DNA of 64,000 bases, taken from contig CP142461.1 in the NCBI GenBank assembly GCA_038049695.1, positions 38,613,501 through 38,677,500 on the forward strand, given 5' to 3'. Origin of the DNA: Cinnamomum chago (taxonomy: Eukaryota; Streptophyta; Magnoliopsida; Laurales; Lauraceae). The notes beneath the pieces are model-generated. The model had not been told where the DNA came from. It was given only the letters and a program-made list of their open reading frames with translations, and did no database searches. Made by a program: the position numbers and the translations under genes. This document shows, piece by piece, positions 29,530 through 43,120 of the stretch (its first letter is position 1; each line of letters begins with the position of its first letter).

Positions 29530-32003
29530 TGTTGACACCAAAAATGTCACTTTGCCTCTTCACACCAAAAGCTACATGGAGCCACATCCTACCAAAAATA
29601 GGCAGGCGCCACTTCAAGCATCAGATCTTGTCAGAATCAAACAAAAACTGCAAGGTCATTCAAAACAACCAAAACAGAGGTACACATGAAGTTTCAGGCC
29701 ATTCCGACATTATTTGGCCTAGCTTCACTTCTCCAACAGCTAAGCAGCAGCTCCCGGCGGCGGACCACCCCGGGACCATGGCACCTAATTCGGAGCTTGC
29801 GGATCATCTCTAAATGACTCCAATAGGCTCCTCGTCGAATTTCAGGTCAATCGGACATCGTTTGACCAGAAGTCAAAGCTCGGCATCTCTATTGCAGGAG
29901 AAACAAAGTCAAGCGTTTGCATGACTCCAAATGGCTTCAAAACTCAAACGAAAGCTTATGGTTGGTCTTATCTACTGATGAGGAAGCTACACGTCGAATT
30001 TCAGGTCAATCGGACAACGTTTGACCGAAAGTCAAAGTTTGGCATTTCCGTCGTGGTGAAATCAAAGGCAAGCATTTGCATGACCCCAAACGGCTTCAAA
30101 ACTCAAACAAAAGCCAATGGTTGGTCTTATTTAATGCTCAAGAAGCTTCACCTCAAATTTCAGGTCATTCCGACATCGTTTGACCCTGTTTCAGCTTCTG
30201 GCGGAAAATCAGCAGTTCTACGCTCGGCTTTTCCCGGAAAATCAGAAACTTTGCAAACCAATTTGCAAGGATTCTCATCATGTTTTTCAGAGGGAAATCA
30301 AGCCAAAAATGTGGAGAAATTTCATAGAAAACAAACAAAAAAAACGGAAGCGAAAAGAGACGAAAAACGGCCAGAAACGGGCCCCAGGAAGCAATTTTCC
30401 CCCCAGGGTCGCAGAGCCCCGCGACCCTGGGCCATGGTCGCCGGCGACCATGGCCCATGGTCGCCGGAGACCATGGGGCCGGCGACCCTGGGAGGTCCGG
30501 GGCGCCGATTTCGCCCCGGGACCCCCCGTTTCGTCCGTTTTCGCGAGACGAGTTGTTCTGTCCCTGTGATTTTTCCAGATTCAGACTTTTGAGGCTCTAA
30601 ATTCGCCGATATTCGCCAAGATCACAGGAATCCTTCCAAGAACTTCAAAAACTTCGTTGATCGCCAGCTGAACAACCAAAAAGTGCACTTTCTGCCCGCC
30701 CGATCGCGAAATCGACTGGACAGATGCTGCCGGCCCGCTAGTATCAACCAATGTCTGAAACTACATGATCATCTGATGTTGATTTACATAAGGATCCATC
30801 GATGATCATCACAAAGGGAATTCCAAGAGACGCAACATGGCCCGCGACTCTTCAGCTACCAAGGTGGCTACTTAGTGCAATCAATTGGCCCGTTTATGGC
30901 AAGTTAATGCGGTCATTAACCCATTATCTTGAACGGCCCAATCAGAAGCCTCCGTTCAGGAGTTACAAGTCCAAGCAATCATGGCATTCAAGCCATGAAA
31001 CTCCTAACATAATGGAGATTAAAGGCGATTAAATGCCCATGACTCTCCTCCGGCCAATGAAATCCAAGGGTCAGGAGTTACAAAACAAAAAGCAATTAAA
31101 CTTGTAACTCCTCCCTTAATGAGCTTTATTACCATAAAGGCTCATAAATCACTCCTAAAGGCTACCAAAAGGCCTATAAATAGGAGTCCTCTCCAAGCAT
31201 TCCGGAGGAGGAACACACACAGAAGGATCCGGAAAAATCGCCAGAAAATCATTCAAAAATCCTTGGAGAAATCTCTACAACCCTGCTCCTTCAAGAAAAC
31301 TCTGCTGCAACAAGTTCAACAAGGTGATTGAAGCCCCTTGGGGGGCCACCCCCCCAAAGACCACCTCTCCTTCTATCCAACATGGCTAGATGCGGCTTTT
31401 CAGCCCGTCTACTCAGTTTTTTACCGGATATAGGACCTTATCTTGGTCCTTATCCTCTAAAAATCTGAGGTTGGAGCCAAGCCAAGAAATCAAGCACTAT
31501 GTTCTCATCTGAAGGACGATGGCGGAGCCCATACATGACTCGCGACCATCGATCTGAACGAGCCCTCCCACAATCGCATGAGAAGTTAGATTCCTTTTTC
31601 TTACTTTTCTGTTGTAAATTGTATTTTTTCTAAAGAGACAAAAAAAATCACATCTCTTGTCTTTCATTATTGATAAGATTTGTAAATCGCCTTTCATGGC
31701 AAAATCGCCTCCAACGGCACCAAACCGCCTTCTACGGCACAAAAACGCCTTTCACGGCATTCAAACAAAACTGTCTCTTTTATTAAAATATGTATGCAAT
31801 GGAAAACTAGAAAAAAGTTTCATTTCCCTTTTTACTTGTGAAGGTGGATCTCCGGATCACCATTTCTAAATTCCAAGTATTAAAGAGAAATTGGCATACC
31901 CGTACAAAAAAACTGATGCCCGCTTTTCCTTTTTCCCTCCACCATACCCCGTCAGCCCCGGGGCGGAGGCAGCTTTGGAAAAAGACAAAAGCCGGGTCCA
32001 TCA
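29530..32003 (+). repeat. Gypsy 3' LTR
   Basis: 2,474 bp, starting TGTTGACACC and ending GTCCATCA, followed by target duplication atagc. It holds the 30-bp palindrome (30428-30457) and TATA box (31175-31182). It lacks the 20-bp duplication of the 5' LTR and has a short extra AGAGACGAA segment near 30357. Confidence 0.92.
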
Positions 32004-32008
32004 ATAGC

Positions 32009-32476
32009 TACTTTAGCCCCTTTGTGCAAGAGTTGCACAAGTTCTCTTCCTCTCTAAGTTCCCCTCTCTTTCACCTTTAGTTCCTTAGAGTTACGTTGGG
32101 TTTTCTCTTGAAGATTCCACCATCTTCTTGAGAAAAGAGATCTAATACGGGTCATAGCGTGGAAGATCAAAAGGAGTTGGAGATTTTGAATTGGATAGTG
32201 AAGGTGTTCATCATCATAGTGAAGAACTCAAATTCTCCATTAGAGCACAACAAAGCTCCAAAGGTATATCTACATCCTTGTATGCTGTAAATTTTGTGGT
32301 TACATGTTTATGTGCTAATTTCTATCTTTTAGATAGTATATGTTGCTGTACATGGATATGAGTTTTGAGGAATTGCATCTTGGATTGGGTTTGTTGCATT
32401 CTAGACAATTGATCCCTGCATTAAGTGGGTCAAAAGTTTTTGAAACTTGTCTGGTAGGCCCACCTATATTCCAACA
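32009..32476 (+). repeat. Copia 5' LTR, right part
   Basis: It continues the LTR interrupted at 4090 and ends TTCCAACA. It matches 53850-54318 of the 3' LTR. Both end in the conserved CCCACCTATATTCCAACA. Confidence 0.9.
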
Positions 32477-32478
32477 AT

Positions 32479-32490
32479 TGGTATCAGAGT
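32479..32490 (+). other. Copia primer binding site
   Basis: TGGTATCAGAGT lies 2 bases after the 5' LTR and matches the complement of initiator Met tRNA except for the last base. Confidence 0.85.
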
Positions 32491-34236
32491 CATACCTCAT
32501 CTCTAATCATGTTAGATCAGCAAGCTTGCTCCAATCTTTGCATGAGATGTGAAGAAGATGAAGCAAGGGCTATGTAAGGATCAATTTTGATGAATTTACT
32601 TGGTTTGATAGTAGATTCATGTTTGGATAGTCACAAAAGGGTTTAATAATGATGGAAGGATCGTAGGAAGCCATTAGGACACTTTGGAAGTGATTTGGGG
32701 AAGAAAGGACACGAAACAGAAAACCCAAGTTGCAGAATTTCGTCAGTCCGGTCGACCTGGCCCGTGCTCAGTCGACCGGCTGACTTGCAGGCCGGTCGAC
32801 CGGGCCCCCTGGCAGGTCGACCGGGCCTTCTGTGCAGAATGATGCAGAAACTGATTTTTCCAGTTTCGGGTATTCTTTTACTTCCTGTTTTTCCAGCATT
32901 ATTTGGCAGCCTATTTTGTGATTTGTATGGGTGTATGAGATACTAACTTGCAGATGATCATGTCCTCTCCATATGGCCCACAAGTCTTTTGCTTTCTTTT
33001 ACGGTTATTGATTTATTTAAGGCTAAATGTAAAGGGCGTCACGGTGTCCTTGGCTTCCCGTGAAAGGGCAAGGCATGATGAATTTCCCTATAGCCCTTTT
33101 ATTTCCATGTTTAGATTACCATGTAAGTCTCATAATTGAGTTTTATGTAATTTTTCTAAATTTGTAAATTCTGGCGATGTCCGAGACAAAGAAGGAAAGC
33201 GATGTTGGACTCCTAATCAAAGAGTTTGAAGATTACCAAAAGAGTTTTGGAGTTGCCCAAAGAGTTTGATGAACTCCAGAAGTTTTGGAAAGTTTAGAAG
33301 TCCAAGAAGTCTATTCCGCTTGGGCCATGTGGAGGAGAAGACTAGTTTCTATTTTTTGCTATTTCTATTTATGGATGCATGCTTAATTTAGAATATTTCC
33401 AGATCTGATCCAAACATAGCAAGTTACTAAAATTGGTCAAATCAAATTAATTTTTTGGAAAGAGTTCTAATCAGTGTTGATGACCCATGAGATGGACACA
33501 TTGGAAACACTAATTTAGAAATTGGACTTTCCTTAAAATAACTTGACTTGGAACTAATTTTAGATCATATCATGAGATGATTTGATATTCATATGTATAC
33601 ATGTGGTCCCTAAGACCTTACAAGGAAATCCTCAATTCTAAAATATTAAGTGGGAGCAGGGCATTTATATTTAGAAATCCCCATGGTTTTCCACCATAGG
33701 TTCATTGTAAGGAAAGTATTAGCCTCGCGCCATCTTGAGAATGGCCGTTCCCCACGGAGGGCTTTTACTTGTCTGGTTACTAGATATGGATCTCCTATGG
33801 ATAGTGTTGGTGAGACGGGGGGGGGGGGGGCCCACTCCCCAAGGAGGAGCTGCTCGCAACGGTTGTCATGCAATGCTAGTTGGTGGGTCACACTTAACTA
33901 AAATAATGATGTAGTATCCCCAAGGATTTGCCTCATGTATTTTAGAAACCAAAGCTAATCGGGAGTCATTCATTATTTGGTATGAGATACCTAGATAATA
34001 ATGAATGAAGGGGATCATGGAAAGTTAGTCTTAATCCTAATTTTGACCAACTTTGATCCGCACCAATCTAGGAGGTATCCGCACTCCCCGAGGAGGCATA
34101 CCCCGGGATTAGGATTCCGATGTATTCTAAATTTAGTGGTTATGAGGATTCCATATAAATTTGGTAGAATACTAAACCCTAATGTCATTTAAATTCATTA
34201 ATTGAATGTATGGTTATGTGCTACAGTATTTCCAGC
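32491..34236 (+). other. Copia 5' leader with palindrome cluster
   Basis: About 1.75 kb without a gene. At 32747-32825 is a GC-rich cluster of GGTCGACC and CCGGTCGACCGG palindromes. A run of about 13 G lies near 33820-33832. The leader runs into the Gag start at 34237. Confidence 0.65.
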
Positions 34237-35880
34237 ATGAATTCAAATACTTTCAATCCACTTGCGACCATCCTCAACCAGAATAAGTTGGTGGGATCCA
34301 ATTATGTTGACTGGAAACGGAACCTGGATATAGTCCTGACAGCTTCAGGATATAAATATGTCCATACCAAACCCCACCTTGATGAGCCATTGCCGGAAGC
34401 ATCACAGGAAGAAAATGAACTTTACACCAAGTGGGCCAAAGACGTTGAGATGGACAGATGTTACATACATGCATCTATGTCTAGTGTTTTACAACACCAA
34501 CATCAATCCTTTAAGACTGCATATGATATTATATCAAACTTAAAGGAGATGTTTGCGGAACAGGGCAGGCCTGCTAGACAAGCTGCTATGAGGGTGCTTA
34601 TAAGCACCAAGATGGCTGAAGGCACACCAGTACAGGACCATATGTTGAAAATGATGGACTCATTGAATGAGTTAGATGTACTGGGGGCTGCGATTGATGT
34701 AGAATCGCAGATTGATATACTCCTTGAGTCACTACCAGAGTCAATCAACAATTTCAAGGTCAATTACAACATGAATAAGATGAATCTGACTCTGGCTGAG
34801 CTGTCTAGCCAGTTGGTGGTGACTGAAGGGATTATGAAGAAAAAACCAACTGCCCTGATGACAGAAAAGTCATTTGCCAAGTCCAAACCGAAAGGAAAAG
34901 GGAGGAAAGGCAAGAAGAAATCAGTTCCGAAGGCTCCTAAGGCTGAGAATGGTCCTAATGGTGGTGTTGGCAAGGCTAAGGGATCGGGGACAAAAGGAAA
35001 GTGTTTCCATTGTGGTATGACAGGACATTGGAAAAGGAATTGTCCAGATTATCTATCTAAGAAGAAGACCTCAGGTATGATTGAGTCACTTGTTACTGAA
35101 GTTAGTTTTGGAACTGGTACTTCAGAATCTTGGTGTGTGAACTCTGGGGCAACTAATCACATATGTAATTCGTTGCAGGGGTTCCGCGAAACCAGGAGAC
35201 TCAGTGACGGCGAAATCATTGTCCTAGGATTTGATGCTAAGGCGGAAGCGGTCTCAGTAGGAGTTATTACTTTATGTTTTCAAGATAATAAGTTGGTTTT
35301 GTCAGACACTCTATATGTACCGTCTTTAAGACGGAATTTAATTTCAGTTTCTAGTTTGGTAAATAAAAGTTATTCTATTACTTTTGGTACTGAAGTTGTC
35401 ATAAAGAGAAACGGTACTTTTATATGTTCTGGCAAGGTAACCAATGGGCTTTATCTATTAACTCCTACAATGTATGAGATACATGATATCGAAATAATAA
35501 ATAGGCCATCATTAAAGAGAAGGTCACCTTCATCTAATCCAACAAAACTTGGGCACTTGAGGCTAGGTCATATAAACCTAAATAGGATTGACAGGTTAGT
35601 GAAAGATGGTATCTTGCCTTCATTGGTGGTAGAACCAATGCCTGTCTGTGAGTCCTATCTGGAAGGAAAAATGACCAAAAGACCCTTTTCATCCAAGGGC
35701 AATAGGGCCAAAGATTTATTGGAATTAGTGCATACTGATGGGTGTGGGCCCATTAATATCAGGGCCAGAGGAGGATATGAATACTTCATCACTTTCACAG
35801 ATGATTATTCAAGATATGGATACATATACCTTATGCACCGCAAGTCCGAGGCTTTTGAAAAGTTCAAAGAGTTTCGAGCG
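34237..35880 (+). pseudogene. Copia gag, protease and integrase N-terminus (interrupted)
   Basis: Open frame starting MNSNTFNPLATILNQ (an in-frame ATG 27 bases upstream is less likely). It runs through a copia-type Gag, a Lys-rich linker, the knuckle CFHCGMTGHWKRNC (C-x2-C-x4-H-x4-C), protease, the pre-integrase HLRLGH motif and the first integrase Asp (HTDGCGP). The protease active site reads WCVNSGATNHI: the catalytic Asp is Asn (codon 35140-35142). The zinc-binding segment reads CESYLEGK, with Tyr for the second Cys (35656-35658). The frame is cut by a solo LTR after codon KEFRA and resumes at 39079. It cannot make an active enzyme. Confidence 0.9.
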
Positions 35881-38800
35881 TGTAAGATCCCGACCCGAGT
35901 GAACCCGATTAGTACTAATTAAGTTGCGTATTAGTGCTAAGCTTGATTAGTGTTCTTGGTTAAGTGGGGTTTGAATTAGCCTTTGTTATAGTTTTGAGGT
36001 TTTTGATTGGCTTAGTGTTAGTAGGGCCCTTTGGGGGTCCCTTTTCATGACATTGCTATTGTTTGAGGTTTTATCGGAGATGTTTGCATTCATGATTTTA
36101 ATCCCGTTTTACTCGTTTTGATGATCCCGAAAACTTTCATGTTGATCCCGTTTTCGTTTGAGATCCCGAAACCCGATTTCATAGCCTTGAGGGCAAAACA
36201 GTCATTGAACACAAATCTGTACCCAAAACTTAATATCCTCGAAAACCGCGAAACATACACTTTTTAGAATTTAGATATTTCGACGATCATTTCTTCCTTC
36301 TTCGTCGAATTCATCCGAGGTCTCGAGAGAGATGATTTCAGCCAATCTAGTTCCTTTAGTAGTGGGACCCAATTCATTGTTAACAAAGGGGAAGCCATTA
36401 ACCCATTCACTTCATTTCCATTTTTCCAGCACAAGAGGTGAGAGCTAGGGTTTTCTTCATCTTCTTCTTACTCTTGCCTTTTATCACTCAATCCACTCTC
36501 AAGCTTGCACCAAGAAAAGATTAGAGATCATCATCTTCTTCACCTCATTGAGAGCTTCCTCTTGATAGTTTTGTGGAGAAAACCCACATTCCAAGGATTT
36601 CCTTTGAGCTTACCTTGCCCATTAGAGGACCTTACAAGTAAGTATTTCCCTTTATCTTCTAGAATTGTATTCCTTGGACCTTAGAGAAGCTTCCCTAGCA
36701 TCCTTGAGAGATTTCCTTGTTATTTCATTGTTTGACCATTTTAGGGTTTTATTTGGGGTTTTGCCTTGTAGCTTGGATTCATTGTCTTGGAAGACTTGAT
36801 AGAGCTTGATTTCTTTGTTAGAAGACCTAAGGCAAGTGAATAAATGATTTTTCTAAGCTCTTATTGATTTTTGGACATTTTCCATTAATGTGCATTTATT
36901 GCTTTGTTTTGAAATGAATGCTCTTGATAAGTGTTAATGACCCATTTATAATCTTGGAGAAGTAGTGGTTTATGGCATTGAATGCCTTCTTGTTTTGTTG
37001 CAAAGGTATATATATATAGATTGTGAAATGGTTCCCTCCTCCTTTCTCCTTGTGTTGAATGTATGGTTGGTGAAGGAGAATATAGTTGATTTGATGGAGG
37101 ATTTGTTGTAGTTTGAATGGAGAAATAGACCCCTCTTATGATGCATATGAAGGGCTGGAGGAAGGTTGTAAAAAGGAAGAGAAGGAGGACAGCTGAACTG
37201 GTCCGGAACCCATTTCTGGACAGTTCGCTCGAGCGACCATGACAGTTCGCTCGAGCGACCTGTCCAGAAAAGGATACGGGTTTTCCAGTAGCTTGGTCGC
37301 TCGAACGCATTTTAATAACCGCTCGACCGATGAGTTCGCTCGAGCAAACCCTTAGATTCGCTCGAGCGATGCGGTCTGCCTGAACTGTTTTAATGCACTG
37401 GTACAAAAATTTGAGTCCAGTGGGTTTTGAGATTTATTTTTTTTGTGGACCTTGGCTACCCTCCTTGGACTCACTTGACCATATGTGAGAGCGTCTTGAG
37501 CCGATGCTCTTCACGGTTGGTTCGGAATGCATCGAAGTTCAATCTATTCAATCTTGAACGGGATGGAGCGACACGATATCCTCTTCTTACCTAAATGCAA
37601 AGTCTATTTCCTTGGGTATCGCGAATTCTATTCCTTTCGGTGACTGAGTAGGTTGCTCGATGGTTCCGGGTTGACATCATACTTAGGATGGACCGCTTAT
37701 AGTATTGATTTTCTATCATAACATCTAGTTATAACCATAAGCTCATTTTAAGTTTTGAAAATTGTAAAAGTGCATAAGGAGCCCGGGATGTCTTCAAACT
37801 CAAGGAGTACCAAGTCATATCTATGATCGACATACGGGACCCCTATTCACTCAAATAGATCTTAAAACATTTATCTTTCCCGAATTGGTATAGTTCATCA
37901 TATTTCTCTATTTCCAAGATTTACATGTCATGAGTTGTTTTCCCGAAAGCATGATAGTAGCATTGACTTGTCTCGAAATGTATTGCCCGACATGAAATGA
38001 CAGCGTGCCCTTGAGCACCCCCGTTTTACCCGTTTATTTACTGTACTTGATTTACTTGCATATGTCTCGATTGGTTTTGACCTATGAGTCGGCATCACTA
38101 AGCTTGGATACCTTGTCGGTTTGATCCACCGATTTGGAAATCCCTCTCCCGTCCCGCCAACTGCAGTTTGGATCCCGATGCCCGGTTTATTACCGTGGTC
38201 CCGTCCCGATACCCGGTTCGCTACCGTGGTCCCGTTCCCGTATAATTATATTGTATATATGTATACGTTGTTTCTCCTCACCTTGTGTGACTGAGATCAA
38301 CGTCCCGTGATACTGTTGTCACTTTAGTGACAGAGGACTTAGCTTTATGTGATTGCCACCTTGTTATTCCCGATTCCTTGGATACCTCATATATTTTATC
38401 TTGTTTACTTGTTTTATAGCAAATGATTTACCTGTTTTATGAGAGTTCTTGTTTAAACAGATTTCTATGCGTTTCAAGAGATTTCGTCTATTATATATTG
38501 TTGCATCTTTTCATTCTCTTGCCAGACCGTCGTGTCTGACCCATTTGCTTTGGTACTCAGGTCCCGTTGCCGGCTTCCTTGAGAAGGAGCCAGAGGAGGC
38601 GGTAGGTGAGCCGCAACCTCTAGTCGAGTGGCGTGCTGACGATGTCATGTAGACATCGGATTGCTATGAGAGGCGTTTCATTTTGGGAGATCTACTTAAC
38701 CATTCTTTTGGGTTATTATTTTGTGGTATTGGCCTTTGTTGGCCTCTATTTTTGGGGATGTAACTAAATGATGTTTTGTCTAACTTTAACAACTTTTGGG

Positions 38801-39073
38801 AAACTTGCTATATATATCATTGCTCATTCTGATACAGTATTTACACTTGATGTCATTGCTTTTATGACTAGAGATAGTCTACTATTTGATTTGCTACACG
38901 CTTCCGCACTCAAAAGAAATATTTCATGCAAGGTTGTGATATCCTCACCGCGGACACCTGTGGGAAATTAAATAAGTTATATAATTGGTGGATGTAGATA
39001 ATCATCATCAATCATCATCCGCTACTCTTAGTCCCGATCCCGGATTGGGATTTCCCGGTCCGGGGTCTCGACA
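35881..39073 (+). mobile_element. Solo LTR (copy 1) of a long-LTR family
   Basis: 3,193 bp, starting TGTAAGATCCCG and ending GGGGTCTCGACA, with TSD gagcg at 35876-35880 and 39074-39078. No coding frame, primer site or second LTR is attached. It shares many blocks with 39715-43725, such as GAGAGCGTCTTGAGCCGATG and GCCAGACCGTCGTGTCTGAC. LTRs this long are typical of Tekay/Del-type chromoviruses; that lineage assignment is inference. It carries TCGCTCGAGCGA palindromes at 37225-37236 and 37247-37258. Removing it restores the copia integrase frame exactly. Confidence 0.88.
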
Positions 39074-39078
39074 GAGCG

Positions 39079-39714
39079 GAAGCGGAAAAGCAAGTAGGTA
39101 AAAGTATTAAGACTTTTCGATCAGATCGAGGAGGGGAATATCTCTCTGGTGACTTTATGGCACACTTATCAGAAAATGGGATTCTATCCCAGTTATCTGC
39201 TCCTGGTATGCCTCAACAGAATGGAGTAGCGGAAAGAAGGAATCAGACTCTTTTAGATATGATCAGGTCTATGTTGAGTTTCTCAGGATTACCTATATCC
39301 TTTTGGGGATATGCCTTGAATACTGCGATGTACATACTAAACCTTGTACCATCTAAGTTTGTACCTAGTCTACAACATTTACACATTTGGGGTTGTCCGG
39401 CACACGTGCTGAAGGTAAAGACGGATAAGTTGGAAACGAAGTCGGAAGTATGCACGTTTGTAGGATATCCTAAAGGAACCAAAGGTTGGTTATTCTATAA
39501 TCCTAGAGAGCAGAAAGTGCTAGTAAGCACCAATGTGGTTTTTCTGGAGGAAGATTATATGATGGACCGAAAATCTTTAGAAAAGGTGATCTTGGAAGAG
39601 ATTCAAGAACAATCAATTCCAAATCCAAGTATGACCGAACTTGAGGAAGAACCTCCCTTACCAGACCCAGTAGTTACACCAGCGCCTCGTCGTAGTGGGA
39701 GAATAATCAGGCCC
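39079..39714 (+). pseudogene. Copia integrase core, middle fragment
   Basis: It continues the frame left at 35880 (EAEKQVGKSIKTFRSDRGGE). It carries the second catalytic Asp (FRSDRGGEY) and the Glu region (QQNGVAERRNQT), then the integrase C-terminus and the FVGYPKGTKGW connection segment. It ends at the second solo LTR in the RRSGRIIRP segment. The frame is open across the fragment, so the damage here is the insertion rather than point mutation. Confidence 0.9.
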
Positions 39715-42297
39715 TGTGAGAACCCGACCCCTAATCTCTTGGATTAGTGTTGTTTTATTTGAGGATTAGTTTCTTTTAGTGGGATTAGTATTTGTTGGGT
39801 TGAGTTTGTGAGCTAGAATGGTTTTTCTTCTAGTTTTGGGCTTTTGAGTGCTTTGGTAGCTTGTGGGGCCCTTTGGGGGTTCCTTTTTCGACTTTGCATT
39901 TACTTGTGAGATTTTCCCGATTTGTTTCGTATTGTGTTTTTGGCCCGTTGCATTCATCTTGAGGAATCCTACAACTTTCATGTTGACCCCGTATCCATTT
40001 GAGAACCCGAAACCCGATTTCTTAGCCTTGAGGGCAAAACAGTCTTTTCACACCAAATCTGTACCCAAAACTCGATATTCCCGAAACCCGCGAAACATAT
40101 ACTTTTTGGAAACTAGATATTTCGACGATCATTTCTTCCTTCTTCGTCGAATCCATCTGAGGTCCCGAATTAGATGATTTCAGCCACCCAAGTTCTTTAA
40201 GTTGTGGGACCCAAACCTCACTTGCTTATAAGAGGAACCCATCCTCTTCATTGCTCATTTCACTCTCCATTGCTCCAGCACACATTTGAGCCTAGGGTTT
40301 GCTCTTGTGTTTTCTTCTTCTTCTTGCTTCTTCATCTCCAAGCCACTCCAAGAGATCATCACTCAAGAAATGGAGATCACCATTCTCTTCTCCACCTTGC
40401 AAGCTTTACATGGATGCCATTAGAAGAGAAATCCACCAACATTGAGACCCTCCTTGAGCTAACTTTGTGCTTTTGAAGACCCCACAAGTAAGTTCCCTCC
40501 CCAATCTTCTAGATTTGTAATCTTCTAGCCTTAGAGAAGCTCCACCTTGAGTATTGAAAGGTTTCCTTGTCATTTCATGGTTTAACCCATTTTAGGGCTT
40601 TTTTTGGGGGTTTTGTAGAGATTGTGGATCTTGAGCTTGAGAGGTGATTAGGAGCTTGTTTTGCTAGATTGGAACCCAAGGCAAGTGGATGAATGGATGG
40701 TTTGAATGTTATCAAAGTTTTATGAGAAAATCCTAAGTTTATTACTTGTTCTTGATTATTGAATACATGGTTGCACATATGCTTCTTGTCACACATATAT
40801 TGATTTCGAATTTGCATATTAAGGGTTGTTTCTATCTTGTTAATCTCTTGGAAAGTTATGCATTGCATTTGGTCAAGTTTGCTCATATGGTTTTATAAGG
40901 AATAGGATTGGTTTGGCCATCCATGGTTATGTTTACTAGTTACATTCACTTGAAGTTAATACTCATTTAAGGAGTTTTGTTAAATCACCTATTGTAATGG
41001 AAAGGTGATCAATAGACTTTGTTTAGCCATAGATTTTTGGCTCAAATGGACTCTTGTGTATATTGGGGATTCTTCCCTTTGTTTATTGTGAAATGAGAAG
41101 AAAGGAGGTGTTTAAAGTTAATTTTTCATTGGAGTTTTAATGAGGATTTTTAAGTGAATATGGAAGAAAAATGTTAGTGGTTCAAGCGTTGGATAGAAGG
41201 TTGTAAAAAGGAAGAGAAAGAGAGGAACTGAATTGCCCGAATTTAGTTTCTGGACAGTTCGCTCGAGCGACCATGACAGTTCGCTCGAGCGACCTGTCCA
41301 GAAAGGGATACGGGCGTTCCAGTAGCCTGGTCGCTCGAACGCATTTAAATAACCGCTCGACCGATGAGTTCGCTCGAGCTAACTCCCAGATTCGCTCGAG
41401 CGATGCGGTCTGCCGGACATGATGCTTGGGTACAGAAATTTTTATTTTTTTCTTTGTGGACCTTGGCTAACCTCCTCGGACTCACTCGACCATATGTGAG
41501 AGCGTCTTGAGCCGATGCTCGTCACGGTTGGTTCGGATGCATCGAAGTTCAATTCATTTCAATCTTGAACGGGATGGAACGACGCGATATCTTCTTTATA
41601 TATCTAAACACAAGTCTTACCCTTGGTTATCGCAAATTCTATTCTTTTCGGTGACTGAATAGGTTGCTCGATGTTTCCGGATTAGTGTCATACCTAGGAT
41701 GGACCGATTGTAATCTTGATTCTTTTCTATTGTAACATCTAGTACTACCCATAAGCTCATTTTTAGTTTTGAAAATAGTAAAAGTGCATAAGGAGTCCGG
41801 AATGTCTTCTAACTCAAGGAGTACCAAGTAATTATTATAATCGACATACGGGACCCCTATTCACTTAAATAGATCTTGAAATTAATACTTTTCCCAAAAT
41901 TGTTATAGTTCATTGTTTCACCTCATTTTCCCGAGATTTGCATTATATGACTTGTTTTCCCCGAAAGCATTGAAGTTACTCTAGTAACAGTTACTTGTCC
42001 CGAAGTGCATTGCACCACATGATATGTTAGTGTGCCCTTGAGCACCCCCGTCTTGCCCGATTGATTATGTATTTATACTTGATTTACTTGCTTTGTCTCG
42101 ATTGTATTTTGACCTATGAGTCGGCACCACTAAGCTTGGATAACCCTGTTGGTCTGATCAACCAACTTGGAGATCCCCCTCTTGTCCCGCCAGCTGCAGC
42201 TTGGATCCCGCTACCCGGTTATTACCGTGGTCTTGTCCCGATACCGCAGATTGCTACTGTGGTCCCCAATGCCCGGCTCGCTACCGTGGTCCCGTAT

Positions 42298-42436
42298 AGT
42301 ATATGTATATGCATTCATGAGATCCCCTGTTTCTCCTCACCTCGAGTGACTGAGATCAGGGCCTAGTATATGTATATGTATTGATATGAGATCCTCTGTT
42401 TCTCCTCACCTCGAGTGACTGAGATCAGGGCCTAGT
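42298..42436 (+). repeat. 67-bp tandem duplication in solo LTR 2
   Basis: Two near-identical units, each with GTATATGTATATG, CTGTTTCTCCTCACCTCGAG and TGAGATCAGGGCCTAGT. Solo LTR 1 has only one version (around 38265-38300). Confidence 0.85.
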
Positions 42437-42539
42437 TATTGCTCTATCGCTTTAGTGATAGAGGACATAGCTTCTTGTGGTTGCCATCTTGCCAGTTCCC
42501 GATTCCTTGGATACCCGACATGTTTTATATTGCTTTTAT

Positions 42540-43120
42540 GTTTTCTGATAAATGATTCGTTTCCTTCATGAAAGTTGTTATTTAAACAAGTGTTAATATT
42601 CTCCAATGTAAATTCAGTTATTATTATATTGCCTTCTGTTCTTTGTACCCGCACATGTTTTAAATAAATGCCGGTTGGGCGAATACCCATGCTCTTACAT
42701 ATGTTTCACACGATCAATGATTTTACTTGATTTATACGATTGCCCATGTTTTAAATGGATACCCGTATTATTAAATATCCGTGCTTTGCTTTAAACGACA
42801 CGCGTTTTGCTAGATTCCTATGTTTATACCTGTTTCAAATGATTACCCGAGTTATTAAATATCCCTGCCTTGAAATATGTTTTAAATGAACCTTAGTTCG
42901 CCAGATTTCTTGGTTACACATTTGTTTTAAATGAACGTTTGTTTGTCAAACTTCTATATTTACACATGTTTTAGACGAACACCCGATTGTCAAATATCTA
43001 TGCTTTTATAGTTGATGTAAATGAACATATGCTTTATTAGATCTTCATGTTTTAACCATGTTTGAAAAGAATACATGTTTTGTCCGAGATTCATGAGTTT
43101 TCACCCGTTTAATTATATAC
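42540..43120 (+). repeat. Degenerate tandem repeats in solo LTR 2
   Basis: About nine imperfect units near 55-65 bp centre on ATGTTTTAAATGAAC or a variant, followed by an ACCCG and TTAAATATC-like segment. Solo LTR 1 has only about two comparable units (38400-38480). This expansion accounts for most of the length difference. Confidence 0.65.

Larger units (their letters stand above)
4091..32003 (+). mobile_element. Ty3/gypsy retrotransposon (Tat-type), near intact
   Basis: LTRs at 4091-6573 and 29530-32003 bracket a primer site, a long leader, one intact Gag-Pol frame, a repeat-rich 3' region and an antisense gene. The TSD is acagc/atagc (4086-4090, 32004-32008), one mismatch. Without the nested gag-only element it is about 20.4 kb. 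RT precedes integrase, and a second RNase H lies between RNase H and integrase; both point to the Tat clade of Ty3/gypsy. About twenty substitutions by eye separate the LTRs, so insertion is fairly recent. It interrupts the copia 5' LTR. Confidence 0.93.

Noticed and set aside
42061..42366. 101-residue frame in solo LTR 2
   Set aside because: Not open in solo LTR 1, no recognisable domain, and part of a long LTR.
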